From Terrimonas sp. (lineage in GTDB: Bacteria; Bacteroidota; Bacteroidia; Chitinophagales; Chitinophagaceae): DNA of 64,000 bases. Positions within the stretch are counted from its first letter, which is position 1. Each line of letters opens with the position of its first letter. Shown in pieces: positions 7,630 through 15,700 of this stretch. The notes under the pieces are model-generated. The model saw only the letters and a list, made by a program, of their open reading frames with translations, made no database searches and was not told where the DNA came from. The DNA lies in NCBI GenBank assembly GCA_016125075.1, contig WGMO01000017.1, positions 1 through 64,000 on the forward strand, read 5' to 3'. Both the position numbers and the translations under genes were made by a program.

Positions 7630-9549
7630 ATGAGGTTACGATCTCACTACATTACTTTCGATATCAGGCAAGGCCTGGTCTTACTATGCCTGATGGTGGC
7701 CTTGCTGCAGGTGCATGCACAGGAAGAACCCGGCATCAAAGCCATTGATGTTACCACCATCAAAAAAGGAATCCGCATCGTTGACAGTTCCGAATTTGCC
7801 TTTGTGCCAAAATCATTTGATATCAGGGAATACAATACGGTCAATTACCGTTTACTGACCCCGAAAAATTACTGGATGGCACCCATCAATGTCAGTAAAA
7901 AGATATTGCTGCGTTTCCGGCTCAGTAATTCGGGTGACAGCCTTAGCGGCGTCTATTTTTTCCCGGGTTTTTATTTTTCGGATATTCAATTATATATCAT
8001 CCGGCAGGGAGCGGTGCAGCCACTTCCCCGTATATTGCCCGACCACCCGGACAGTATCGGCTTCCGGTACCTGTCACTCCATGGCAATGATTCGGTGGAT
8101 ATCCTGGCGGCTATCCTGCAGGAAAAAACATATACCAGTATCCTGTCTCCAAAACTGATCAATGAAAACTACCTCGCCCCCTATATTCTGGAACAGTCCA
8201 GCCGGCGTAACCTCATCGACCAGGTGACCTTTGTCTTTTGCGGTCTGCTCCTGATGATGATCATGTTTTCGCTTGCCACCTTCGCCATGGGCGCCAACAA
8301 GGAATTTTTATTATACGCAGGCTATGCCCTGATGCTGGGCCTGATGTTGTTCAGTAAATCACATTTCAGCTACCATATCAGCCGGGTCAGTTACCTGCTG
8401 GAGTCATATATTGATTTTATCCTGCAAGGCATCGGCTATTGTTGCTACATGGCCTTCATGATCCTTTTTATTGAAACCCGGAAAAAACACCCATTCTTAC
8501 ACAAATTATACCTGTTCAGTATCCTGGTACTGGTGGTCGCCATTGTAGGCTATAGCTTCTGGCATTTTAGTATGGATGATTATTACACCGAAAACATCAT
8601 CGAAAACAGCACCAAATTCTTCTTAATCGCCATGGCGGTCATTTTTATGGTGTACAGCGCCAGGCATTGGTATGACAGGCTGCTGCGCTACCTGTTCTGG
8701 GGCAATCTTTTCTTACTATTATTTTCCATCTTGTCGCAGGTGTTGATCCTGACCAGTCCCTTTAGGAATTTAAAAGGCATTTTCGGTTCCTCCCTTTTTT
8801 ATTACGAGATTGGGCTGTTCATGGAATTACTTTTCTTTCTGATGGGACTGGCCTATAAAAACAGGCGGCAAATCATCAACCAGACACAGGAAAAAGAAAG
8901 GCTCAAACTCGATAATGAAAGAAAGGAACTGGAGAAACAGATGGCCGTGATGGCCGCCCACCAGGAAGAACGCGACAGGATATCGGCCGATATGCATGAT
9001 GAACTGGGTTCCGGCATGACGACCATCCGGCTGATGAGTGAAATTGCCAAAAACAAGATGAAAGAAGAGACCCCGGTAGAAATTGAAAAGATTTCGCAAT
9101 CTGCCAATGATGTACTCAATAAGATGAATGCCATTATCTGGAGCATGAACAGCGGCAACGACAGCCTCGATAACCTTGTCTCCTATATCAGGAGTTATAG
9201 CCTGGAATATTTTGAGGGCACTAATATCAACTGCAAGGTCCTTACCCCCGATGATATACCCGTTATCGAACTCTCCGGCGACAAAAGGAGAAATATCTTT
9301 TTATGTGTAAAAGAATCCCTGAATAATATCCTGAAACATGCCAGCGCCACCAGCGTGAAGATCGTCATACATACGGACGAAGAACTCAGTATCATGATCC
9401 ACGACAATGGGATTGGGATCGATACCGAAAACCTGCGGGAATTCGGAAACGGGTTGAAGAACATTGCGAAGAGAATGGAAAAGATTGGCGGTAGTTTCCA
9501 GATTGAGAAAGACGGCGGTACCATTACAACGCTCATCTACCCGCTTTAA
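7630..9549 (+). CDS. 7TMR-DISM sensor histidine kinase (HisKA_3 type), orphan
   Basis: This 639-residue sensor kinase has an N-terminal signal/anchor ending near VHAQ, a periplasmic 7TMR-DISM extracellular domain (roughly 50-180), seven membrane segments (about 190-395), a coiled coil (about 410-450), a HisKA_3 dimerisation domain with the phosphoacceptor His456 in DMHDELGSG, and a GHKL ATPase with NNILKHA, DNGIGID and GNGLKNI. The kinase class normally pairs with LuxR/NarL-type response regulators, but none is adjacent; the nearest is at 39138 and has its own kinase. The start at 7630 is chosen over the in-frame ATG at 7591 because a promoter box lies between them. It converges on the DUF423 gene with a 4-bp stop-codon overlap. 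Confidence 0.88.
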   Translation: MRLRSHYITFDIRQGLVLLCLMVALLQVHAQEEPGIKAIDVTTIKKGIRIVDSSEFAFVPKSFDIREYNTVNYRLLTPKNYWMAPINVSKKILLRFRLSNSGDSLSGVYFFPGFYFSDIQLYIIRQGAVQPLPRILPDHPDSIGFRYLSLHGNDSVDILAAILQEKTYTSILSPKLINENYLAPYILEQSSRRNLIDQVTFVFCGLLLMMIMFSLATFAMGANKEFLLYAGYALMLGLMLFSKSHFSYHISRVSYLLESYIDFILQGIGYCCYMAFMILFIETRKKHPFLHKLYLFSILVLVVAIVGYSFWHFSMDDYYTENIIENSTKFFLIAMAVIFMVYSARHWYDRLLRYLFWGNLFLLLFSILSQVLILTSPFRNLKGIFGSSLFYYEIGLFMELLFFLMGLAYKNRRQIINQTQEKERLKLDNERKELEKQMAVMAAHQEERDRISADMHDELGSGMTTIRLMSEIAKNKMKEETPVEIEKISQSANDVLNKMNAIIWSMNSGNDSLDNLVSYIRSYSLEYFEGTNINCKVLTPDDIPVIELSGDKRRNIFLCVKESLNNILKHASATSVKIVIHTDEELSIMIHDNGIGIDTENLREFGNGLKNIAKRMEKIGGSFQIEKDGGTITTLIYPL

Positions 9550-9935
9550 TCCTTTCTCATCACCCCCACCAACAGCATTAACCAACCTGCAATAAATGCC
9601 AGGCCACCCAACGGCGTGATGATGCCGATTTTTTCCATACCGGTCATATCCATCGCTTTCAGGATGGTCATGAGGTAGAGCGACCCTGAGAACAATATTA
9701 TGCCGGTAATAAAAAGCCGGCCCGCCCATTGCAGGAATTTGTTGGCATATTTTTCATAAACAAGTGCAATGAGGATCAGGGCCAGGGCATGATACATCTG
9801 GTACTGGACACCGGTTTGAAAGGTTGTTACCGTTTCGGGTGGCACCAGTTTTTTTAAGCCATGTGCACCAAAAGCACCCAGGGCCACCGCGAGGCCACCC
9901 AGGATGGCACCGGTTTGCAGATAAGACTTATACAT
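9546..9935 (-). CDS. DUF423 family membrane protein
   Basis: This 129-residue protein has four predicted membrane helices (about 7-25, 46-62, 70-90, 98-122) and the DUF423 signatures GALAVALGAFGAHGL-like (LAVALGAFGAHGLKK), QYQMYHALALI and TPLGGLAFIAGW. The family (YgdD and relatives) has no established function. Its start overlaps the end of aroK by 8 bp, so the two are cotranscribed and probably translationally coupled. Confidence 0.85.
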   Translation of the reverse strand: MYKSYLQTGAILGGLAVALGAFGAHGLKKLVPPETVTTFQTGVQYQMYHALALILIALVYEKYANKFLQWAGRLFITGIILFSGSLYLMTILKAMDMTGMEKIGIITPLGGLAFIAGWLMLLVGVMRKD

Positions 9936-10434
9936 GGACGATTTTTTCTGTTAACTCTTCCAGCGTGGTGTTTTCATCATCAATATTGAGTGCCGATTGT
10001 TCATAATAGATCTTCCGGTCGGCATATTTTTTTATGATAAATGAACGAAGCTGCTCATCCGAGAGCCGGTTCAACAAAGGTCGTTCCTCTTTTTCCCGGA
10101 TCAACCTGTTAAAAAGTGTTTCATGCGGTGTATTGATCCAGACCGTGGTCCCGGATTTTTTCATATACTCGATGTTATTAAAATAACAAGGGGTTCCTCC
10201 TCCGGTAGCCATCACAAAAGCATCATGACTTTCCGTGATAATATGCAGGGCTTCCTTTTCCGCCATCCGGAAATATTCCTCACCTTTTTCTTCAAATATC
10301 CTTTTCACGGAAATCCCTTCCTGGTTCACCACCTGTTCATCAAGGTCAAAAAACGGGATGCCCAGTTTCTGGCTGAGTTGCCGGCCGCGGAAAGTTTTCC
10401 CCGAACCCATAAATCCTATAAGGTAGATTTTCAT
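9928..10434 (-). CDS. aroK: Shikimate kinase
   Basis: This 168-residue enzyme phosphorylates shikimate at the 3-hydroxyl with ATP in aromatic amino acid synthesis. It starts with the P-loop GFMGSGKT (about 6-13), has DLDEQV with the conserved substrate Asp (about 31-36), FRMAEKEAL (about 52-60) with substrate Arg, TGGGTPC (about 78-84) and the lid Arg region EERPLL. An in-frame ATG 24 bp upstream (10458) exists, but 10434 is preferred because a GGAGGAG ribosome-binding sequence sits about 8 nt before it and the P-loop then has normal spacing from the N-terminus. Confidence 0.92.
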   Translation of the reverse strand: MKIYLIGFMGSGKTFRGRQLSQKLGIPFFDLDEQVVNQEGISVKRIFEEKGEEYFRMAEKEALHIITESHDAFVMATGGGTPCYFNNIEYMKKSGTTVWINTPHETLFNRLIREKEERPLLNRLSDEQLRSFIIKKYADRKIYYEQSALNIDDENTTLEELTEKIVHV

Positions 10435-10512
10435 TTTTTTTCTCCTCCGGGTTTTCAAAGGTCTTTTAGGAAGAAAGGATCACTACCCGTTCCTGGCAGC
10501 CAGACCCTTCTG

Positions 10513-11697
10513 TTATTTAAAAGCGTTGAACCCTGTTATATCCATCCCGGTAATCAGCAAATGGATATCATGTGTACCCTCATACGTGATCACACTTTCA
10601 ATATTCATCATATGCCGCATCACACTGTATTCACCGGTGATCCCCATGCCGCCCAGGATCTGCCGTGCATCCCTGCAGATTTGCTGTGCCACCTCGCAAC
10701 TATTACGTTTGGCCATGGATACCTGCTGCGGGGTAGCCCTTCCTTCACTCATCAAAACACCCAGTCGCCAGTTTAATAACTGTGCCTTCGTGATTTCAGT
10801 GATCATTTCGGCCAGTTTCTTTTGCTGTAACTGGAATGCCCCGATTGGTTTATCGAACTGCACCCTTTCTTTTGCATACCGCAGGGCCGTGTCATAACAA
10901 TCCATTGCTGCACCAATGGTACCCCAGGCGATACCAAAACGGGCCTTGGTCAAACAGCCCAGTGGGCCCTTTAATCCCTGTACATTGGGTAAAATATTTG
11001 CCTTTGGCACTTTCACATTGTCGAAAACCAATTCACCCGTAGCCGAAGCACGAAGGCTCCATTTGCCATGGGTGGTTGGGGTGGAGAATCCTTCCATCCC
11101 CCGTTCCAGGATCAATCCCCTCACAATCCCTTCTTCATCTTTGGCCCAAACAACTGCCACTTGTGCAAAAGGAGCATTGCTGATCCACATTTTTGCACCA
11201 TTGAGAATGACATGGTCTCCGGCATCTTTGATATGGGTCAGCATGCTGGATGGGTCACTGCCATGATTGGGTTCAGTGAGGCCAAAACATCCCAGCCATT
11301 CACCGCTGGCCAGCCTGGGTAAGTATTTTTTCCGCTGTTCCTCGTTGCCATATTGGTAAATGGGAAACATGACCAGGGAACCCTGAACGGAAGCCGTTGA
11401 CCGGACACCACTATCCCCTCTTTCCAGTTCCTGCATCATCAAACCATAACTGATATAATCCAGTCCTCCCCCACCATATTGTTCAGGAATGGTTGGTCCA
11501 AAGCAACCCAGGTCGCCAAGTTGTTTTACGATCTGTACCGGGAATTCTGCCCGCTGGGCATAATCTTCAATAATCGGTGAAATTTCCTTTTTTACATATT
11601 GGCGAACAGATTCCCGGATCAACCAGTGTTCTTCTGTAAGTAATTCATCCAGCTGATAATAATCCGGGCTTTGAAAAGGGTCTGTACGGGCGGCCAT
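10513..11697 (-). CDS. Acyl-CoA dehydrogenase, probably glutaryl-CoA dehydrogenase
   Basis: This 394-residue FAD enzyme has the full acyl-CoA dehydrogenase fold: an N-terminal helical domain, the FAD/substrate motif GCFGLTEPNHGSDP (about 136-149), WISNAPFAQVAVVWAK, and the C-terminal motif with catalytic Glu373 in TYEGTHDIH. Arg99 in GVRSTASVQGSLVM is the residue that binds the substrate gamma-carboxylate in glutaryl-CoA dehydrogenases, which supports oxidative decarboxylation of glutaryl-CoA to crotonyl-CoA (lysine/tryptophan catabolism). A kynureninase is encoded 4 kb away, and a 3-hydroxybutyryl-CoA dehydrogenase 10 kb away could act downstream. Promoter box at 11718. Confidence 0.87.
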   Translation of the reverse strand: MAARTDPFQSPDYYQLDELLTEEHWLIRESVRQYVKKEISPIIEDYAQRAEFPVQIVKQLGDLGCFGPTIPEQYGGGGLDYISYGLMMQELERGDSGVRSTASVQGSLVMFPIYQYGNEEQRKKYLPRLASGEWLGCFGLTEPNHGSDPSSMLTHIKDAGDHVILNGAKMWISNAPFAQVAVVWAKDEEGIVRGLILERGMEGFSTPTTHGKWSLRASATGELVFDNVKVPKANILPNVQGLKGPLGCLTKARFGIAWGTIGAAMDCYDTALRYAKERVQFDKPIGAFQLQQKKLAEMITEITKAQLLNWRLGVLMSEGRATPQQVSMAKRNSCEVAQQICRDARQILGGMGITGEYSVMRHMMNIESVITYEGTHDIHLLITGMDITGFNAFK

Positions 11698-11717
11698 GCA
11701 ATTGTAATTTTGTATAT

Positions 11718-11725
11718 CAAAGGTA
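11718..11725 (-). promoter_or_regulatory. -7 promoter element for the acyl-CoA dehydrogenase (TACCTTTG)
   Basis: Exact TAnnTTTG match, identical to the element at 1895, ending 20 nt before the ATG at 11697. Confidence 0.5.
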
Positions 11726-11794
11726 AGAGAAAGTTGATGGTTTATTTTTTGTCGTTTAAGTTTATAGCCAGCAGAAAATTCCGATATTTAAAGG

Positions 11795-12193
11795 ATGGGA
11801 TACCCACAAAAGGAGATCATACAAAATTTTTTTTCGGTTATTGCTGGTGTGCTGATAGCATTGGCCATCAGCATTCCCCTGTCATTTTTAGCCGGGATCC
11901 TTGTTTTTTCCGATGCACCTGTTCCTCTTGCACAAACTGTGATTGCCAATATCCTGCTGGCCCTGGCCCTTATTGGAGGCTGCCTGGCAGGAGGATATAC
12001 CACGGCTAAAATTTCAACAAGGAGAACCCGGATCCATATCCTTATTACGGCCATCGTGCTGATATACCTGTTTTGCCGGATCAATGATCTTATATTAACA
12101 CGGGAAGGCGGATGGGACCTGGCCGCTTTAGCGGGGATCATCCTGTTTACCGGGATGGGTGCTTACCTGGAATTGCGAAAGAAAAAATCATAA
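11795..12193 (+). CDS. Small membrane protein of unknown function
   Basis: This 132-residue protein has four hydrophobic segments (about 12-37, 46-68, 80-95, 105-124) and a basic C-terminus (RKKKS), so it is an inner-membrane protein. I recognise no family. A Gly-rich pair (LIGGCLAGGYTTAKIS) between helices two and three is the most distinctive stretch. It is a single gene, divergent from the acyl-CoA dehydrogenase and overlapping the end of pyrF by 6 bp on the opposite strand. Confidence 0.65.
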   Translation: MGYPQKEIIQNFFSVIAGVLIALAISIPLSFLAGILVFSDAPVPLAQTVIANILLALALIGGCLAGGYTTAKISTRRTRIHILITAIVLIYLFCRINDLILTREGGWDLAALAGIILFTGMGAYLELRKKKS

Positions 12194-12991
12194 AAGATAT
12201 CCCTTCATTTCCTGCTGGTATTGCAGGGCCGCCTGCCTGGCCGCATCGGCAAAATGTTCATCGGAGGCGGCATATATAATGGCACGGCTTGCGTTCACAA
12301 GCAAACCACAATCCTTTATCATCGCTATTGCTGATATATCCTTTAAACTGCCGCCCTGTGCACCTATACCGGGAACTAAATAGAAATGATGCGGAGTCAG
12401 TTTACGGATATTGGTAAAGGCATTGGCCTGTGTGGCACCAACCACAAACATCAGGTTATCGGGGTTGCCCCAGGCCGACACAGTTTGTAACACTTTTTCA
12501 TATAATTTCCCTGCACCCGCCTGTTGCAGTTCAAAATCCTCAGCACCTTTATTACTGGTCAATCCCAAAACGATCGCCCACTTATCTTTAAAGGCCAGAA
12601 AGGGTTTGACACTGTCCTCACCCATATAAGGAGCTACCGTAATGGCATCAAAAGGTAAGGTCTCCAAAAAAGCTTTGGCGTACTGGGTAGAAGTGTTGCC
12701 GATATCCCCCCTTTTGGCATCGGCAATCTTAAAATGCCGGTCACCGATATAGTGCACGGTCTTTTCCATCGCCTCCCAGCCTTTCAATCCCATCGCTTCA
12801 TAAAATGCCGTATTGATCTTATAACTGACACAGTAATCGCGGGTGGCATCAATGATGGCCTTGTTGAATGTGAATACAGCTTCTGGATGGCTTTGCAGGT
12901 GCGGGGGTATTTTAGCGATGTCGGTATCAAGCCCGACACAGAGATAGGATTGTTTTGTAAAGATCTGGTCTACTAATTGTTCCCTTGTCAT
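12188..12991 (-). CDS. pyrF: Orotidine 5'-phosphate decarboxylase (type 2)
   Basis: This 267-residue enzyme makes UMP from OMP in pyrimidine synthesis. The type-2 signature DAKRGDIGNTS (about 86-96) holds the catalytic Asp-Lys-Asp cluster; FNKAIIDATRDY, APYMGEDS and VPGIGAQGG are also conserved. The start at 12991 is preferred over an in-frame upstream start at 13036 because the family begins at MTREQL-like sequence and a promoter-like box (TATCTTCG) sits between the two. It is the last gene of the long minus-strand run. Confidence 0.92.
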   Translation of the reverse strand: MTREQLVDQIFTKQSYLCVGLDTDIAKIPPHLQSHPEAVFTFNKAIIDATRDYCVSYKINTAFYEAMGLKGWEAMEKTVHYIGDRHFKIADAKRGDIGNTSTQYAKAFLETLPFDAITVAPYMGEDSVKPFLAFKDKWAIVLGLTSNKGAEDFELQQAGAGKLYEKVLQTVSAWGNPDNLMFVVGATQANAFTNIRKLTPHHFYLVPGIGAQGGSLKDISAIAMIKDCGLLVNASRAIIYAASDEHFADAARQAALQYQQEMKGYLL

Positions 12992-12996
12992 GGCTG

Positions 12997-13004
12997 CGAA
13001 GATA
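12997..13004 (-). promoter_or_regulatory. Probable -7 element for pyrF (TATCTTCG)
   Basis: One mismatch from TAnnTTTG, same variant as before lolA, with 5 nt between it and the pyrF ATG. It would give pyrF an independent, nearly leaderless transcript. Confidence 0.4.
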
Positions 13005-13051
13005 GAAATATAGTCATTGCCGGAAAGGGTTTTCACCCAAAGCGACCCTCA

Positions 13052-14563
13052 TCATTTTCTTTTCCCCTGTATTTGTTTTGCAAATACCGGTGTTACCCCT
13101 TTCCTGCTCACTTTATGTTGCACTTTTGGATAAGCACCGGCAAGCCCCCTTTCCCTTTTTGTTACCGAGTTGCCGTAAATGCCTTTGATGATGCCCCGGC
13201 AGTTTTCGCTGCCGCAGCGGCATTCAAAGGGTTCAGCCGTTCTGTCCAGCACGGTGGCATAATCAAGGGTCAGTTCTTCATTCTTCTCTATTTCCCGGGC
13301 CGCCACCACATTTAATCCATCGAAGTAGGTATTGGGTGCACAACTGTGATTTTGGGGCGCCCATTGCAAGGGATCATCATCCCATAATACATAGACCTCG
13401 CTGCTGAGGGGATAAGCATAACGACGGAAATTTTCTTGCTGTTCTTCTGTCCAGTTTTTGTCCACGAATCTTTTTGTAACGATCCGCTGGCCCCTTTCCT
13501 CTCCTTTAAAGATAATCTCCCCTGCGGGGATCACTGTGGTGGCATAGATACCATATCCGGCAATGGAATTTCCCCTGATGGTAAATTTTTTCTGCCTGCG
13601 CTGATGACGGGCGATCCCTTCTTCCGCAATATGGCGCAGGAATCCCGACTGCCCGATACCGGCATATTTCAGGATAAAATCAGCCGAGCCTTCGTAGCCA
13701 TCCTTATAAAAAACCGAACAGGTAAAATTGATTTCCAGGAAATAGATCTCATTTTTTTCATTGACCCTGAAATCCAACCTCGCATACCCGACCCCATTGA
13801 AAGCATTGAAGATCCTCTCGGTTGCCATCTTTAATTCGATCTCTAATACCGTATCATTACAGGGGATATTGCAATCAGGGTGCAATTCAGAAGTTTTCAA
13901 AGCATAGGTTTTGAAAGAACGGTCAGCCGGGAATACATATTCCACCGGTTTGAATACCGTACAGGACCTTTCCGGGTGGGCATTGGCAGCCACCAGCACC
14001 GTAAACTCCCTTCCGGCAATATATTCTTCCACCAGCAACTCATCAAATTCGGGTAAGAGCAGGGCCACTTTTTCCTCCAACTCCTTTTCATTCCGCACCA
14101 GGGAATGTTCATCAATACCGAGGCTGTCGCCGGCTTTGGCGGGTTTCACAAACAAGGGGTAATTAAGTTGTTTACGGGCTTCCACCAGGTCTTCCATAGC
14201 AGTGACGAGTATATAGGCGGGGGTACGCACCCCTTCACAAAAGGCCACGTACTTCATCAGGGCCTTGGGTGGATCATATAAATTGGAAGAAGGTCCCGTA
14301 AAAGGCAGGTTGAGCAATTCCAGGGTGTGAATCACATCGATGGAGGGCACCTCCCATTCCAGGTATCCTTCGCAAAGATTGACGAACACATCATAATCCT
14401 TCCTGCTCAATTCCCTGATCTGTTTATAAGTGGTCAGTTTATTGAGTGCCACATGATCAACGACCGCTCCCGGTATCAGTGCGGAAAGGTCGCGTTGCGG
14501 GTCATAATACTGGTAATCTACCTGTGAAGTTGAATAGTCGGGTTGTAGCACACAGATCTTCAT
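13052..14563 (-). CDS. ATP-grasp ligase fused to a C-terminal SET methyltransferase domain
   Basis: This 503-residue protein joins two enzymes. Residues about 1-320 are a D-Ala-D-Ala-ligase-like ATP-grasp: NLCEGY (about 63-68), the ATP lysine in PLFVKPAKAGDSLGID (about 137-152), VEEYIAGREFTVLV, and metal-binding Glu/Asn in YFLEINFTCS (about 273-282). Residues about 335-475 are a complete SET protein-lysine methyltransferase domain: SIAGYGIYATTVIPAGEIIF, the cofactor motif NHSCAPNTYFDG, ELTLDYA with catalytic Tyr, and a zinc-type post-SET CRCGSENCRG. The C-terminal tail is basic. It is 10 bp downstream of a second ATP-grasp gene, so the two ligases are coexpressed. Product and methylation target are unknown. 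Confidence 0.87.
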   Translation of the reverse strand: MKICVLQPDYSTSQVDYQYYDPQRDLSALIPGAVVDHVALNKLTTYKQIRELSRKDYDVFVNLCEGYLEWEVPSIDVIHTLELLNLPFTGPSSNLYDPPKALMKYVAFCEGVRTPAYILVTAMEDLVEARKQLNYPLFVKPAKAGDSLGIDEHSLVRNEKELEEKVALLLPEFDELLVEEYIAGREFTVLVAANAHPERSCTVFKPVEYVFPADRSFKTYALKTSELHPDCNIPCNDTVLEIELKMATERIFNAFNGVGYARLDFRVNEKNEIYFLEINFTCSVFYKDGYEGSADFILKYAGIGQSGFLRHIAEEGIARHQRRQKKFTIRGNSIAGYGIYATTVIPAGEIIFKGEERGQRIVTKRFVDKNWTEEQQENFRRYAYPLSSEVYVLWDDDPLQWAPQNHSCAPNTYFDGLNVVAAREIEKNEELTLDYATVLDRTAEPFECRCGSENCRGIIKGIYGNSVTKRERGLAGAYPKVQHKVSRKGVTPVFAKQIQGKRK

Positions 14564-14573
14564 GTATAATAGG

Positions 14574-15659
14574 TTAGCGTTTATGTCTTTTCAGTGCATC
14601 TTCCATGATCTCACAGGTCAATTGGGTAAAGGTCTTACCGGCCATACGCAAGATAGCACCTATTGAAGTAAAATTCTCATCTTCACTCAGTCCGCACTGC
14701 GCATTCACTTCCAGTACATACATCCTGCCCGTGTCCTTATCCATCCTAATATCGAGTCGGCCATACCCGGTGCCGCCCACTGCCTTATAAGCATCGATAC
14801 TTAATTGCTGCAGGGCGGGTAACAATTCAGGGCCGGGTGGAAAATAATTATAAAGGAAATTTTCTCCTTCCACCGGTTTCTCCACCTCATAGGTTTCCCA
14901 TAACCGGTCATAGGAAAGAAACTGTTCGGTGTCCGGAAGGTCCTTATGAAATACCCTTTCTACCGGGGGATAAAAAATAAGATGGTCGGGATCAGATCCA
15001 ACGATCAGTGTTGTAAACTCCCTGCCCTTGATAAACTGTTCGGCCAGCACCCCTCCTGCAGCCAGTTCCCAGCCGTGATAGCCTTGTTGCATCCTGTTGA
15101 GTTGTTCCCGGCAATCTGCTTCCGTTTGCACCACATTGTGGATCGTAATTCCCATACTCCCACCCGAAATGGCGGGTTTAACAATGACCGGAGCACCCAG
15201 TCGTTCTAATAAACCTTTGATATTGCTTCCATCCGGTTGCAGGACTTCCCAGGCCGGCGTAGGGATACCGCTCTTATCAAAAGCTTCCTTCATCGGGATC
15301 TTGGAAGTGGTGATATCATAAAAATGGGTATCCGACCCGGTAAAGACGATCCGCTTTTTCTTTAATGCTTCGATCACGGAAATACCCGGAGTGCCATTGA
15401 TCTCATCCCCATCGCAGAGATTGATCACCAGGGGAGACTTCCCATTGGCGGAAAGATGGATCTCTTCTACGATATCCCTGTAATCGTGCATGGACACCGG
15501 CTGCCATTGCCATTCACAGGAAAGTTCATTAAATACTTTACTGTATTCCTTTCGGGCCTCTGAAAAATCATAATAGTATTGAATATTCGGGTCATCCGTA
15601 TGGAGGTACGGCGCCAGCACCCAGACTTTGTATGATGATAATGCAGTTTGCAATGACAT
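14574..15659 (-). CDS. D-Ala-D-Ala-ligase-like ATP-grasp enzyme
   Basis: This 361-residue ATP-grasp carboxylate-amine ligase shares layout with the ATP-grasp half of its downstream neighbour: LVINLCDGDEINGTPG, FTGSDTHFYDITTSK, the nucleotide lysine in APVIVKPAISGGSMGIT, a lid region LAEQFIKGREFTTLI, and the metal ligands in MYVLEVNAQCGLSED. Such enzymes couple an amino acid or peptide carboxylate to an amine. It is not the cell-wall Ddl by context: no mur genes are nearby and it is paired with an ATP-grasp/SET fusion and preceded (41 bp) by kynureninase. The ATG at 15659 is chosen over one 21 bp upstream by family alignment. Confidence 0.82.
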   Translation of the reverse strand: MSLQTALSSYKVWVLAPYLHTDDPNIQYYYDFSEARKEYSKVFNELSCEWQWQPVSMHDYRDIVEEIHLSANGKSPLVINLCDGDEINGTPGISVIEALKKKRIVFTGSDTHFYDITTSKIPMKEAFDKSGIPTPAWEVLQPDGSNIKGLLERLGAPVIVKPAISGGSMGITIHNVVQTEADCREQLNRMQQGYHGWELAAGGVLAEQFIKGREFTTLIVGSDPDHLIFYPPVERVFHKDLPDTEQFLSYDRLWETYEVEKPVEGENFLYNYFPPGPELLPALQQLSIDAYKAVGGTGYGRLDIRMDKDTGRMYVLEVNAQCGLSEDENFTSIGAILRMAGKTFTQLTCEIMEDALKRHKR

Positions 15660-15700
15660 GAGCAGGAAGCAATATATCATCTATTTGTTAACTGCAAAAA

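Noticed and set aside
14574-15659. Cell-wall D-alanine-D-alanine ligase (ddl)
   Set aside because: The fold matches, but it is paired with a paralogue fused to SET and no peptidoglycan genes are adjacent, so the specific name is not supported.
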